From: JAYWAM01 sp043782425
GTDB taxonomy: Bacteria; Pseudomonadota; Gammaproteobacteria; Burkholderiales; Usitatibacteraceae
NCBI GenBank assembly: GCA_043782425.1
Contig: JAYWAM010000314.1
Coordinates: forward strand, 1-24,591
Direction of reading: 5' to 3'
Length of the DNA: 24,591 nt
Of this stretch, positions 8,391 through 15,601 are shown piece after piece (position 1 is the first letter of the stretch; every line of letters begins with the position of its first letter). The notes beneath the pieces were generated by a model. It searched no databases. It had not been told where the DNA came from and saw only the letters and a list, made by a program, of their open reading frames with translations. Position numbers and translations under genes: made by a program.

Positions 8391-8799
8391 ATTTAACAAG
8401 AGCCACAGCGATGGCGCCTACGCATTGATGCGCGCTGAACATCTGGCCGTAGTGACGCTTTGCACCATTCTCGCCGTCTGGCACTTCAAGGATATGAACC
8501 TGTGGCGCTTTGCCTTGATTTTTCTTGTCATCGATGTAGTCGGTTACCTCCCCGGTCTGATCGCCTATTTACGCCAGGGCAAGGGTATGATCGCGCCCAT
8601 CTATCACTACCTCTACAACGTAACGCATTCTTATTTAACCTGGGGTTGCATCATTTTTCTTTGGGGACAGTGGCTAGGTTGGGAATGGGCCATGCTTGCC
8701 GTGCCTATTCACTTGTCGGGAGATCGCGGTGTTTTTGGCAATGTGTTCAAGCCGGTATCCCGGCTGTTCGAACCCACGCCACGCGGCAATAGCAACTGA
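8383..8799 (+). CDS. small His-containing inner-membrane protein, DUF4260-like
   Basis: A 138-residue protein with about three to four membrane segments (roughly 21-37, 41-60, 83-98 and 100-112). It has strikingly placed polar residues: R17-x-E19-H20 at the start of helix 1, D51, H75 and H82 in YHYLYNVTHSYL, and H110/D114/R115 in the ending PIHLSGDRGVFGN. The pattern R-x-E ... H ... H-x-x-x-DR-x-x-G-x-x-x-K resembles small DUF4260 membrane proteins as I remember them. It is sandwiched between the diiron gene (8-base overlap) and the aminoacyltransferase gene (1-base gap). That makes it a candidate membrane enzyme of the pathway, comparable in position and role to VlmO of valanimycin. Function is not established. 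Confidence 0.72.
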   Translation: MDKFNKSHSDGAYALMRAEHLAVVTLCTILAVWHFKDMNLWRFALIFLVIDVVGYLPGLIAYLRQGKGMIAPIYHYLYNVTHSYLTWGCIIFLWGQWLGWEWAMLAVPIHLSGDRGVFGNVFKPVSRLFEPTPRGNSN

Positions 8800-8800
8800 T

Positions 8801-9760
8801 ATGAATGAAGCGGGTTACATCAACCACCCTTCGGGTTTTCTCGCGTGCTCACCGCTTAACCAGCAGTTCCGGATACCGGGCAGGGATGGCTTTGTCAGCT
8901 TCCGCGATCAGGGTAAGCACCGCATTGCTTTTGGCGGCGTGCATAGTCCAGCTCATGATAGCGTGCAATTATTAACGGCGTTTCTCAATGATGCCCGCAT
9001 GGCGGCGCGGCGCGTATTGTTTGTGCAAGTACCCCACCATCAAGTGAAGCTCTTCGAGGCGCAGGGTGCGACGGTTAACCGGCTGGGCAGCACTTTTGTT
9101 CTGCGTCTCGATGGTTACACGCTGAAGGGCACGGCCAAAATTGCGCTGCGCAACAAAATTCATCGGGCTGAGCGGGCCGGGCTATGCGCAGTGGAAATGG
9201 GGCGCGATTGTGAAACGAGTGCTGCACTTAACGCCCAGATTCAATCTATCAGCGATGAATGGTTGCAAGGCAAGCGAAAAAAGGAACTGGCATTCATGGT
9301 CGGCGTGGCGAGCGATGCGCATGACCACTATAGACGCACTTTCGTTGCGCTCGATCAGGAGGGTAACGCGCGCGCCTTTGTCACTTATGTGCCAGCTTGG
9401 GGAGCGCAACCCGGCTATTTGCATGACCTCTCACGTCGCCGGCTGGACGCCCCGCCGGGCGCTATGGAGCTTATCAACGCCTTCGCGATTGCGCGTCTGC
9501 AACAGGAGGGTGTGGGCCATCTACATTTTGGCTTTACCCCTTTTGTGATGACGGGTGAAGAGCCGACGAGCGCTAGCCGCATCATGTCCAGGCTCAGCGC
9601 ATTTCTTTATCAGCATGGCCGCCTGATATATCCGGCACAAAGTCAGGCTGACTACAAGCGCAAGTGGGGCGCCGACTTGATTTTCCCGGAGTATCTGGCC
9701 GGGTTCCCGCTTTCTGCTTCGGCCGTGTTTGCTCTCTTGCGTCTGACACGCGCACTATGA
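8801..9760 (+). CDS. DUF2156/MprF-C-type aminoacyl-tRNA-dependent transferase (possible VlmA-like)
   Basis: A 319-residue soluble protein with the double GNAT-like fold of the catalytic domain of lysyl-phosphatidylglycerol synthase. Marks are ALRNKIHRAERAG (115-127), SDEWL (151-155), the acceptor-site run HDLSRRRLDAPPGAMELI (about 208-225) and GFTPF (244-248), ending in a YKRKWG segment. There are no membrane helices, unlike full MprF. Such domains move an amino acid from aminoacyl-tRNA to a lipid or small acceptor; VlmA of valanimycin transfers serine to isobutylhydroxylamine. The true start is ATG 8801, one base past the previous stop; a longer in-frame extension to 8696 overlaps the upstream gene and is rejected. 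It overlaps the P450 gene by ATGA. Confidence 0.82.
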   Translation: MNEAGYINHPSGFLACSPLNQQFRIPGRDGFVSFRDQGKHRIAFGGVHSPAHDSVQLLTAFLNDARMAARRVLFVQVPHHQVKLFEAQGATVNRLGSTFVLRLDGYTLKGTAKIALRNKIHRAERAGLCAVEMGRDCETSAALNAQIQSISDEWLQGKRKKELAFMVGVASDAHDHYRRTFVALDQEGNARAFVTYVPAWGAQPGYLHDLSRRRLDAPPGAMELINAFAIARLQQEGVGHLHFGFTPFVMTGEEPTSASRIMSRLSAFLYQHGRLIYPAQSQADYKRKWGADLIFPEYLAGFPLSASAVFALLRLTRAL

Positions 9761-11115
9761 GCACGCTCTTGTTTGGCGCTAGCAAAGTAAATGCGCAGGG
9801 CAGCAATCTACCACAAGGCCCGCGCGGCGCGTTATGGCAGACCATGCGTTATGTTCACAACCCGCTCAAGTTTTATCTGCGCTGTGTCGCAAAGTACGGC
9901 GACGCTTTTACCGTACCCACTGTTCTTGGACCGGTAGTGGTTATCAGTCGTCCTTCCCATCTGCGTACTTTATTTTCTTTGCCGCCCTCTGCGTTTGAGC
10001 GCTGGAGCGTCGAGGCGGTGTCGCCGCTGCTCGGCGACAGCTCGGTATTACTCACCAGTGGCGACCAGCATCTCCAGCAGCGTCGCTTGATGGCGCCTGC
10101 CTTCCACAAAGACTGTATCAAAGCATCAGCCGAACGCATCGCGACCCTTACTCGTGCTCACGCGGCGTGCTGGCCGCAGGGTCGGCCATTCAGGCTGCAA
10201 GACAAACTCGTCGAGCTTTCTATTGAGGTGATCCTATGTACGGTTCTGGGCATTGTTGATGCAGAGAAAGTGCAGCGCTTTCGCGACGCAATATTGAATA
10301 CTCTGGCCGCGATGGGGCCAAAGTTAATGCTGGCGCGGGCTATGCATGAGCGCTTGGCGGTTTTAGGTCCTTACGCCAGATTTACGCGCGCACGTGACGA
10401 GCTTGATCGGCTGCTGTTTGTGGAAATTGATGCGGCGCGCTCTTCAAGTGACCAGGCAGACCACATGTTGAATGTACTGCTGGGTGTGCGGGATGAATCA
10501 GGAAAAGGCTTTAGCCGGGGCGAGTTACGTGATCAGTTGATGACGCTTATTTTTGCCGGTCATGAAACATCGGCAATTGCATTGACCTGGTGCATCTATT
10601 GGCTCAAGCGCTATCCCGCTACGCTGGCGGCTCTTAGCACCGAGCTGGATGGGGCTGGGGATTGGGACGCGGACACGCTGGCGCGCCTGCCTTACCTGGA
10701 TGCAGTCTGCAAGGAAACCCTACGGCTGTACCCCACGGTTGCAGAGGTGGTGCGTAAATTGAAAGCACCCTTGCAACTTGATGGAATGTTGTTGCCGACC
10801 GGTATGCCGGTCGCTGCCTGCATAGTGGCGGCTCACCACCGCGAAGACATTTACCCCGACCCCGGCGTGTTCATGCCCGAGCGCTTTTTGCAGCGGCGTT
10901 ACGCGGCCCATGAATACCTGCCTTTCGGAGGGGGGGTGCATCGCTGCGCAGGAGAAGCGTTCGCCTGGCTGGAAATGAAAGTGATTCTAGCCACACTCAT
11001 TACACGTCTGCGCTTTTCTCTGACGCACCGAAGTGCTGTAACACCGGTGTTGCGTTCCATCACCATGGCGCCGCGTGGCGGGGTGTCCGTCATGGTCGAA
11101 GTCAAACAATCTTGA
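9757..11115 (+). CDS. cytochrome P450 monooxygenase
   Basis: A 452-residue P450 with all diagnostic elements: I-helix oxygen-activation motif AGHET (267-271), K-helix E320-x-x-R323 in KETLRLYP, the meander and PERF segment (MPERFL), and the heme-thiolate loop FGGGVHRCAG with ligand C397. Length and motifs are those of soluble bacterial class P450s that hydroxylate fatty acyl or terpenoid chains (CYP102/CYP110-like in feel; the exact family cannot be told). No membrane anchor is seen. The start is ATG 9757 in an ATGA overlap; a longer frame from 9664 is contained in the upstream gene. No ferredoxin or reductase gene is in the window. It may hydroxylate the alkyl chain or the amine nitrogen. 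Confidence 0.95.
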   Translation: MSTLLFGASKVNAQGSNLPQGPRGALWQTMRYVHNPLKFYLRCVAKYGDAFTVPTVLGPVVVISRPSHLRTLFSLPPSAFERWSVEAVSPLLGDSSVLLTSGDQHLQQRRLMAPAFHKDCIKASAERIATLTRAHAACWPQGRPFRLQDKLVELSIEVILCTVLGIVDAEKVQRFRDAILNTLAAMGPKLMLARAMHERLAVLGPYARFTRARDELDRLLFVEIDAARSSSDQADHMLNVLLGVRDESGKGFSRGELRDQLMTLIFAGHETSAIALTWCIYWLKRYPATLAALSTELDGAGDWDADTLARLPYLDAVCKETLRLYPTVAEVVRKLKAPLQLDGMLLPTGMPVAACIVAAHHREDIYPDPGVFMPERFLQRRYAAHEYLPFGGGVHRCAGEAFAWLEMKVILATLITRLRFSLTHRSAVTPVLRSITMAPRGGVSVMVEVKQS

Positions 11116-12014
11116 GCGCCAGCGATCAAGGAAGGACGCGGGTCATTGTCAATCCTGCGGCTGCGGCAGGGCGTGCGTTACAGCGCGTGGCGCCTATCAG
11201 GCCGCTGCTCAATGACGCTTGGTCATCTATCGATTGGTGTGTAAGCCGCAGCGCGCAGCATGTCGCCGATCTGTGCAATGACGCCGCAACTAAACACTAC
11301 ACGCGCGTCATCGTTGCGGGTGGCGATGGTACGGTTCATTACGCGCTGCGCGGCCTGACGCACTCAACTACCGCCTTGGGTATTTTGCCGGTAGGCACCG
11401 GCAACGATTTTGCGGCAGCCGCAGGCATGCCGTTGAAAACTGTTGCGGCAGCGAGCGCTCTGGTTAGCGGCGCCATTGTCTGCGCCGACCTTGCGGCGGC
11501 GGGCGACATACCCTACTGCTGTGTTGCCGGCATCGGCATGGATACGCCAGCGCTCACCTATATCAACCGTTCAAGGCTGCGGCGCGGCAAATTGCTTTAT
11601 CAGCTTGCGGCGGTCAAGACTTTGCTTACGTATGAGGCGTGCGCGCTTCACATCGAGGTAAATGGCGCAGCGATCCAGGAGCACGTTCTGTTTGCCTCTT
11701 TTTGCAACACGCCCACCTACGCTGGCGGCAATAGAATTGCGCCCTTGGCAAGTATCTTCGATGCGCAGCTCGACTACTGCGTATTCCTGGATCGGCCGCT
11801 GTTTCAACGTTTCGCCATTTTTGCGCGCTTGAAGCTCGGTCGACATCTGGGTCACCGCGGCGTTCGCTCCGGTGTAGCTGACACGATAAGCATTAGTAGT
11901 GCGCTCCCTGCCCCTGTGACACTGGATGGAGAACTGACGCAAATTACTACCCCGGTTGAAATCCGCTTGATGCCGGGCGCGTTACGGCTTATTTGTCCGC
12001 GACGCGCTGCTTGA
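11112..12014 (+). CDS. diacylglycerol-kinase-family (DagK/YegS-like) kinase
   Basis: A 300-residue soluble kinase. The nucleotide-binding GGDGT motif is at residues 70-74, followed by GILPVGTGNDFA (90-101), the second hallmark of the DAGK/sphingosine-kinase/YegS fold. The C-terminal beta-sandwich half ends with DGE (LDGELTQI), also typical. Members phosphorylate a hydroxyl on lipids. In valanimycin biosynthesis the DAGK-like VlmJ instead phosphorylates valanimycin hydrate before elimination. Here it lies inside a natural-product operon rather than with phospholipid genes, so a pathway kinase is plausible. The start is TTG in a TTGA overlap with the P450 stop. Confidence 0.88.
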   Translation: MSASDQGRTRVIVNPAAAAGRALQRVAPIRPLLNDAWSSIDWCVSRSAQHVADLCNDAATKHYTRVIVAGGDGTVHYALRGLTHSTTALGILPVGTGNDFAAAAGMPLKTVAAASALVSGAIVCADLAAAGDIPYCCVAGIGMDTPALTYINRSRLRRGKLLYQLAAVKTLLTYEACALHIEVNGAAIQEHVLFASFCNTPTYAGGNRIAPLASIFDAQLDYCVFLDRPLFQRFAIFARLKLGRHLGHRGVRSGVADTISISSALPAPVTLDGELTQITTPVEIRLMPGALRLICPRRAA

Positions 12015-12029
12015 CGTTTAGGGGAACGG

Positions 12030-13274
12030 GTGGACGATCAGCTACAGGTTCCAAAAATAACGACGGACATCGTGATTGTTGGCGGTGGCGTAGCCGGCTT
12101 GGGCGCGGCTATCGCTCTGGCGGCTTATGGCATGCACATCACCGTTATTGAGCGCCGCGCGCAAGTGGGGGGTATACATCGCGGTGACAGCCTGCTGCCC
12201 AAATCAAGCGCACTGCTTACAAAATGGGGGTTGCGTTCAGCCATTGAAGCTGCGGGCGCCAGACCGATTTATCACATGGAGATTCACGCGCCGGGCGATC
12301 AGTACGTCTATCAAGCGCCGCTTACTTCGCCACAAGCGCCGCACCCTTATTTTGTGCTGCCGCATGCGCGCCTGGAGGCGGTGTTGATGGAGCGCGCCGC
12401 CTCGCTGCCGAATGTGCGCGTAATCCGGCCCGCCAGTTTTGTGGACATCATCCGCGCCAATGCAACAGGCCGCGCTTGCGGGGTGCGCTATCGCCAAGGT
12501 GAGTCGGCAGAAGAATTACGTTGCCGCATGATTGTAGCGGCGGATGGTCAACATTCCTTGGTTCGCAAGCGCATAGGCATCGGCTTTAAGTCGTTTTCCT
12601 ACGACCATGCGTATCTCGGGCTGGAAGCTGATCGCCCTGCCGGGTATCAAGATGCCATGCGTTTACACTTTCATCGCGATGGCGGCGTATTGCTCATGCC
12701 TCATCCTGACAGGATAGGCGTGGGTGTACTGGTAGCAGCGGGAAGCGCAAAGCAATGGCTGAGCATGGACGAGGCCGCATTGTCCGCCCTTCTGGTGCAA
12801 AGGGCGCCGATCCTGCAAGGTATGGCGCTCAACATGAAGGGCGCCCACGTCTATGAGTTAACGCGCGCGCATGCTGACTGCTATGTGAAGGATGGCGTGG
12901 TGATTATCGGCGACGCAGCGCATTGCACCAATCCCACTGCAGGACAAGGCATGGCAATGGCGCTAGGCGATGCAGCGGCATTGTCCGGGATGCTAGGGCG
13001 GCAGTGGAGCATGTCTCCCGAGTCGCTGGATGTTGTGCTGCGTCGTTTTGAAACCTGCCAATGGCCGCTCAATCAACAACTGGTACGCAATTCACACTGG
13101 TTAGCAAGGGCGTACGCGTTACGCGGCCCCGTCTGGACAAAAGTCAAATTGTGGGGCGTCATGGCGCTGGCAAAACCGGCCATGCAACGCTTCACATCCC
13201 CGCTCGTATCAAGGTTTATCCACGAGCTTGAGAATGAACTTCCACTCGGCGGCTTCAACTGGCGTGATGGATAG
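12030..13274 (+). CDS. FAD-dependent monooxygenase/oxidoreductase, PHBH (UbiH-like) family
   Basis: A 414-residue group A flavoprotein. The Rossmann motif IVGGGVAGLGAAIAL spans about 16-30, with the ERR end of beta-2 near 41-43. VAADGQHSLVRKRIGI is the DG motif, and IGDAAHCTNPTAGQGMAMALGDA (GD at 294-295) is the second FAD motif. Relatives hydroxylate aromatic or other substrates using NAD(P)H and oxygen; some relatives are prenyl reductases. The start is GTG, 15 bases after the kinase stop, with AGGGGAA just upstream. The last 66 bases overlap the oppositely directed EVE gene. It is the final gene of the operon and a candidate for amine N-hydroxylation or chain oxidation; which one cannot be told. 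Confidence 0.9.
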   Translation: MDDQLQVPKITTDIVIVGGGVAGLGAAIALAAYGMHITVIERRAQVGGIHRGDSLLPKSSALLTKWGLRSAIEAAGARPIYHMEIHAPGDQYVYQAPLTSPQAPHPYFVLPHARLEAVLMERAASLPNVRVIRPASFVDIIRANATGRACGVRYRQGESAEELRCRMIVAADGQHSLVRKRIGIGFKSFSYDHAYLGLEADRPAGYQDAMRLHFHRDGGVLLMPHPDRIGVGVLVAAGSAKQWLSMDEAALSALLVQRAPILQGMALNMKGAHVYELTRAHADCYVKDGVVIIGDAAHCTNPTAGQGMAMALGDAAALSGMLGRQWSMSPESLDVVLRRFETCQWPLNQQLVRNSHWLARAYALRGPVWTKVKLWGVMALAKPAMQRFTSPLVSRFIHELENELPLGGFNWRDG

Positions 13275-13673
13275 GCGGTTGCCGCGCTGCAAAATACGCA
13301 GACTTTCCAGTTCGGGGTGCGAGCGCAGTTCCGGAAGGGAAATCAGGCGTGTCTTTTTAACAAATTTGACATCGACGTTATACCAGCGCGGGTTTTCGCG
13401 CGTCGCCGCAGAATCGAAATACTTGCCCTTTTTATCGAACTGCGATTCGTCGGGATAGGCGTTGCTGGCAACCTTGGCCAGGCCCGCTATGCCGGGATCG
13501 GCGCAGCTTGAGTGGTAGAAAAAAACTTCGTCGCCCAGCTTCATCTGGTCGCGCATGAAATTGCGCGCCTGATAATTGCGCACGCCAAACCACGCGACAG
13601 TTTGCTTGGGAAGTTTTGCCAGATCGTCTATCGAAACCTCGCTGGGTTCCGATTTCATGAGCCAGTAGGCCAT
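13209..13673 (-). CDS. EVE-domain protein (THYN1-like)
   Basis: A 154-residue protein of full family length. It begins AYWLMKSEPSEVSIDDL and carries WFGVRNYQARNFMRDQMKLGD, VFFYHSSC and PGIAGLAKV, then the NPRWYNVDVKFV and GNRLSITPV segments. This is the EVE fold, a PUA-like domain thought to read modified nucleic-acid bases. Many proteobacteria keep a stand-alone copy near zapA and 6S RNA, as here. No clear ribosome-binding site precedes its ATG. Its 3' end overlaps the FAD monooxygenase gene tail to tail by 66 bases, leaving no room for a terminator between the two. Confidence 0.9.
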   Translation of the reverse strand: MAYWLMKSEPSEVSIDDLAKLPKQTVAWFGVRNYQARNFMRDQMKLGDEVFFYHSSCADPGIAGLAKVASNAYPDESQFDKKGKYFDSAATRENPRWYNVDVKFVKKTRLISLPELRSHPELESLRILQRGNRLSITPVEAAEWKFILKLVDKP

Positions 13674-13695
13674 GTGAGATGGAGAATGGAGGATT

Positions 13696-13716
13696 AAAAA
13701 AAACCGCTTGTTCTAG
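13696..13716 (-). terminator. intrinsic terminator at the 6S RNA 3' end
   Basis: On the minus strand AACAAGCGGT is followed directly by a run of U residues (13703 to 13696). This arm pairs with the 5' end of 6S RNA, so the closing stem itself may act as the terminator stem. Pairing is over long range, so this could instead be a processing end. Confidence 0.4.
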
Positions 13717-13886
13717 TGTTCGCCCGGACCGCACTCTTGAACGCTAGGGTTCAAGGTGGTCGCTCACCGTGCGCCTTTAGGTGCGTCCGCGTGGGACGCG
13801 CACACCAGCGCCGCTTGGGCAAGCATCCAGGTCTACAGATATTGGTTCAAAGAATGTAGGCCCGGGCGAACACGACAACAAACGGT
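13696..13886 (-). ncRNA. ssrS: 6S RNA
   Basis: The 3' neighbour of zapA on the minus strand, about 190 nt. The 5' end (ACCGTTTGTT, then GTGTTCGCCCGGGCC) pairs with the 3' end (GGTCCGGGCGAACAC, then AACAAGCGGT). This forms the long closing stem of 6S RNA with the family's CGCCCGG/CCGGGCG signature. The interior can form the large open bubble and apical hairpins that mimic an open promoter and bind sigma-70 RNA polymerase. A run of eight U residues follows the closing stem. The zapA-ssrS order is widely conserved in proteobacteria, which supports the call. The exact ends are inferred from the pairing. Confidence 0.88.
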
Positions 13887-13909
13887 CTAGGACGAAACCT
13901 AAGTGCCGC

Positions 13910-14242
13910 TCAAAAAAGCTTGTCCTGTTCTGACAATGCTTTTTCGATGATGTTCTCGAAGCGTTCTATTCTACGCTTCAGCCCCGCTTCGTCAACGGAA
14001 GATGACGCCGCAGCCTTGCCGGCCTTGGTAGAAAGAAATTCGTGCGCGATGTTGAGCGCCGCCATGATGGCGATGCGTTCGTTGCCGACCACCTTGCCGG
14101 TGTCCTTGATTTCGCGCATTTTACGATTGAGGAAATCCACCGAGGCGCTAAGCTGCTTTTCTTCGCCCTCTGGCGCGGCGACGCGAAACTCGCGCCCCAT
14201 GATGTTGATGAGCACGCCCTTGTCCTGGCCTTGGGTGCTCAT
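13910..14242 (-). CDS. zapA: cell division protein ZapA
   Basis: A 110-residue protein that opens with VLINIMGREFRVAAPEGEEKQL and continues through ASVDFLNRKMREIKDTGKVVGNERIAIMAALNIAHEFL. These are the beta-hairpin and helix signatures of ZapA, followed by a C-terminal coiled coil (residues about 85-110). ZapA binds FtsZ and stabilises the Z-ring. It overlaps the upstream small coiled-coil gene by ATGA and is followed by 6S RNA, the usual order. Confidence 0.95.
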   Translation of the reverse strand: MSTQGQDKGVLINIMGREFRVAAPEGEEKQLSASVDFLNRKMREIKDTGKVVGNERIAIMAALNIAHEFLSTKAGKAAASSSVDEAGLKRRIERFENIIEKALSEQDKLF

Positions 14243-14439
14243 GCTTCGGTTTCCGGAATCTGCTTGAGCAGGGCTTCGATGCGCAAGCGCGCCGCCTCGA
14301 GTTTTTCGGCGAGGCGTTTGGCTTCGTCCGTCTTGGCGGCGACTTGCTGGCGCAACTCGTTGTTCTCCGAGCGCGAGCGCTGGAAAAGCTGCACAAAGTG
14401 TTTGAGCCGGGTTTCGAAATCGACAAGTTCCTGTTCCAT
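14239..14439 (-). CDS. ZapB-like small coiled-coil protein (TIGR02449-type)
   Basis: A 66-residue, almost entirely helical protein (MEQELVDFETRLKHFVQLF, then heptad-rich ENNELRQQVAAKTDEAKRLAEKLEAA). It matches the short coiled-coil family found immediately upstream of zapA in beta- and gammaproteobacteria, generally regarded as ZapB-related and acting with ZapA at the Z-ring. ATG 14439 is chosen over the adjacent TTG 14442. Its stop overlaps the zapA start by four bases. Confidence 0.82.
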   Translation of the reverse strand: MEQELVDFETRLKHFVQLFQRSRSENNELRQQVAAKTDEAKRLAEKLEAARLRIEALLKQIPETEA

Positions 14440-14542
14440 CAAGGCACTTTAGCCGGGAAAGTCCTTTGGGTCAACGAGTCGAATTCGATGAGACAATACA
14501 GCACTTCAAAGTTTATCCTCCGCCGCCTATCTGCAGGATGCA

Positions 14543-15599
14543 ATGGTTTTAGCCGTGAACCGCAAAACGTTGGTGAAAATCCAGAATGTCAGTAAATCAT
14601 TCCTGACGCAAAGCCTGGCCGACAAGCTGCGCGGGCGGGCGAAGCGTTACATAAAGCGCTCAGCTCGGTGTCCTTTGATCTGAAGGCGGGGCAGGTTACG
14701 GCCTTACTGGGGCCAAACGGCGCAGGCAAGACTACGCTGGTCAACATCATTTGCGATCTGACGCGAGCGGACTCGGGCCGCGTAGAAGTTGCGGGGCGTT
14801 CGGTTACCGAGGATTGCTGCCGCACGCAAGAGCAGATAGGCTATGTCACGACCAACGACAGAAGTTTTTTTTGGCGTTTGAACGGTCGCAGGAACCTGGA
14901 GTTTTTCGCCGCGCTACAGGGATATTCGGTAGTAGAAGCCACCCGAAGAGCTGCGGAAATGCTGGTGCGCTTTAATCTGCTTGCCGTTGCAGATCGGCCG
15001 TTTCATACCTATTCGGCAGGCATGAAAAAAAGCTGGGGCTGGCGCGGGCGTTTCTGCATGACCCCGCCATACTGCTCATGGATGAGCCGACGAACGGATT
15101 GGACGCCCGCTCCACGGAAGAGCTGCTGGAGTTGGTGCAGCGCGAAGTGCAAGCAGCCGGAAAGACCGTGTTATGGGCGACGCATCGCGCCGACGAAGTG
15201 GAGCGCTTGTGCGATCACGTGGTCGTGTTGATTGACGGCCAGGTATTTTTTCATGGTTCTGTAGATGAATTCGTCGGCATCAGCAAGCGGCACATGGGCT
15301 TCATGATAGAAGTCCTGGTGCAGCCCGAAGACGAGCAGCAGTTTTCGTTGCTGGCGACTTCTCTCGGGTTGGCAATGGGGACGCGTAAGACCGATGGCTG
15401 TTTGGGTGTGAGCGGCGTGGGGAATGAGGCGAAACTGTCAGCGGTGCTTGCTGCCATGCTCGGCAGCGGGGTGCTGGTCAGGCAGGTTGAACGACAACCG
15501 GAGCCGCTGCACAAAGTGTTTGCGCATCTTGAAATGACCAGGAGCCAGGTTTCATCCGTAGCCGGAACTACGGCGATCCCGGCTGATAGGCGCCATTGA
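14543..15599 (+). pseudogene. ABC transporter ATP-binding protein (ABC-2 type) with two apparent frame breaks
   Basis: All functional parts of an ABC ATPase are present but in three frames. The first (from ATG 14543, AGG upstream) gives VKIQNVSKSFL and stops at 14683. The second, in use from about 14650, gives LSSVSFDLKAGQ, Walker A GPNGAGKTT and the signature-like YSAGMKK. The third, after a run of seven A (15025-15031), gives LGLARAFLHDP, Walker B ILLMDEPTNGLD and the H-loop ATHRADE. Both changes are -1, each curable by one extra base, as expected of homopolymer undercalls or single-base deletions. The gene pairs with the ABC-2 permease just downstream. With motifs intact, sequencing error or recent inactivation is likelier than old decay. 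Confidence 0.8.
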
Positions 15600-15601
15600 G
15601 A

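Noticed and set aside
8696..8800. N-terminal extension of the DUF2156 gene
   Set aside because: Overlaps the small membrane-protein gene and adds no family-like sequence; ATG 8801 directly after its stop fits better.
9664..9756. N-terminal extension of the P450
   Set aside because: Lies within the end of the aminoacyltransferase gene; ATGA at 9757 is a better coupled start.
15025..15031. Programmed -1 frameshift as the preferred explanation for the ABC ATPase
   Set aside because: A second break near 14640 has no slippery motif, and an upstream Shine-Dalgarno-like stimulator at the right distance was not seen; error or deletion is simpler.
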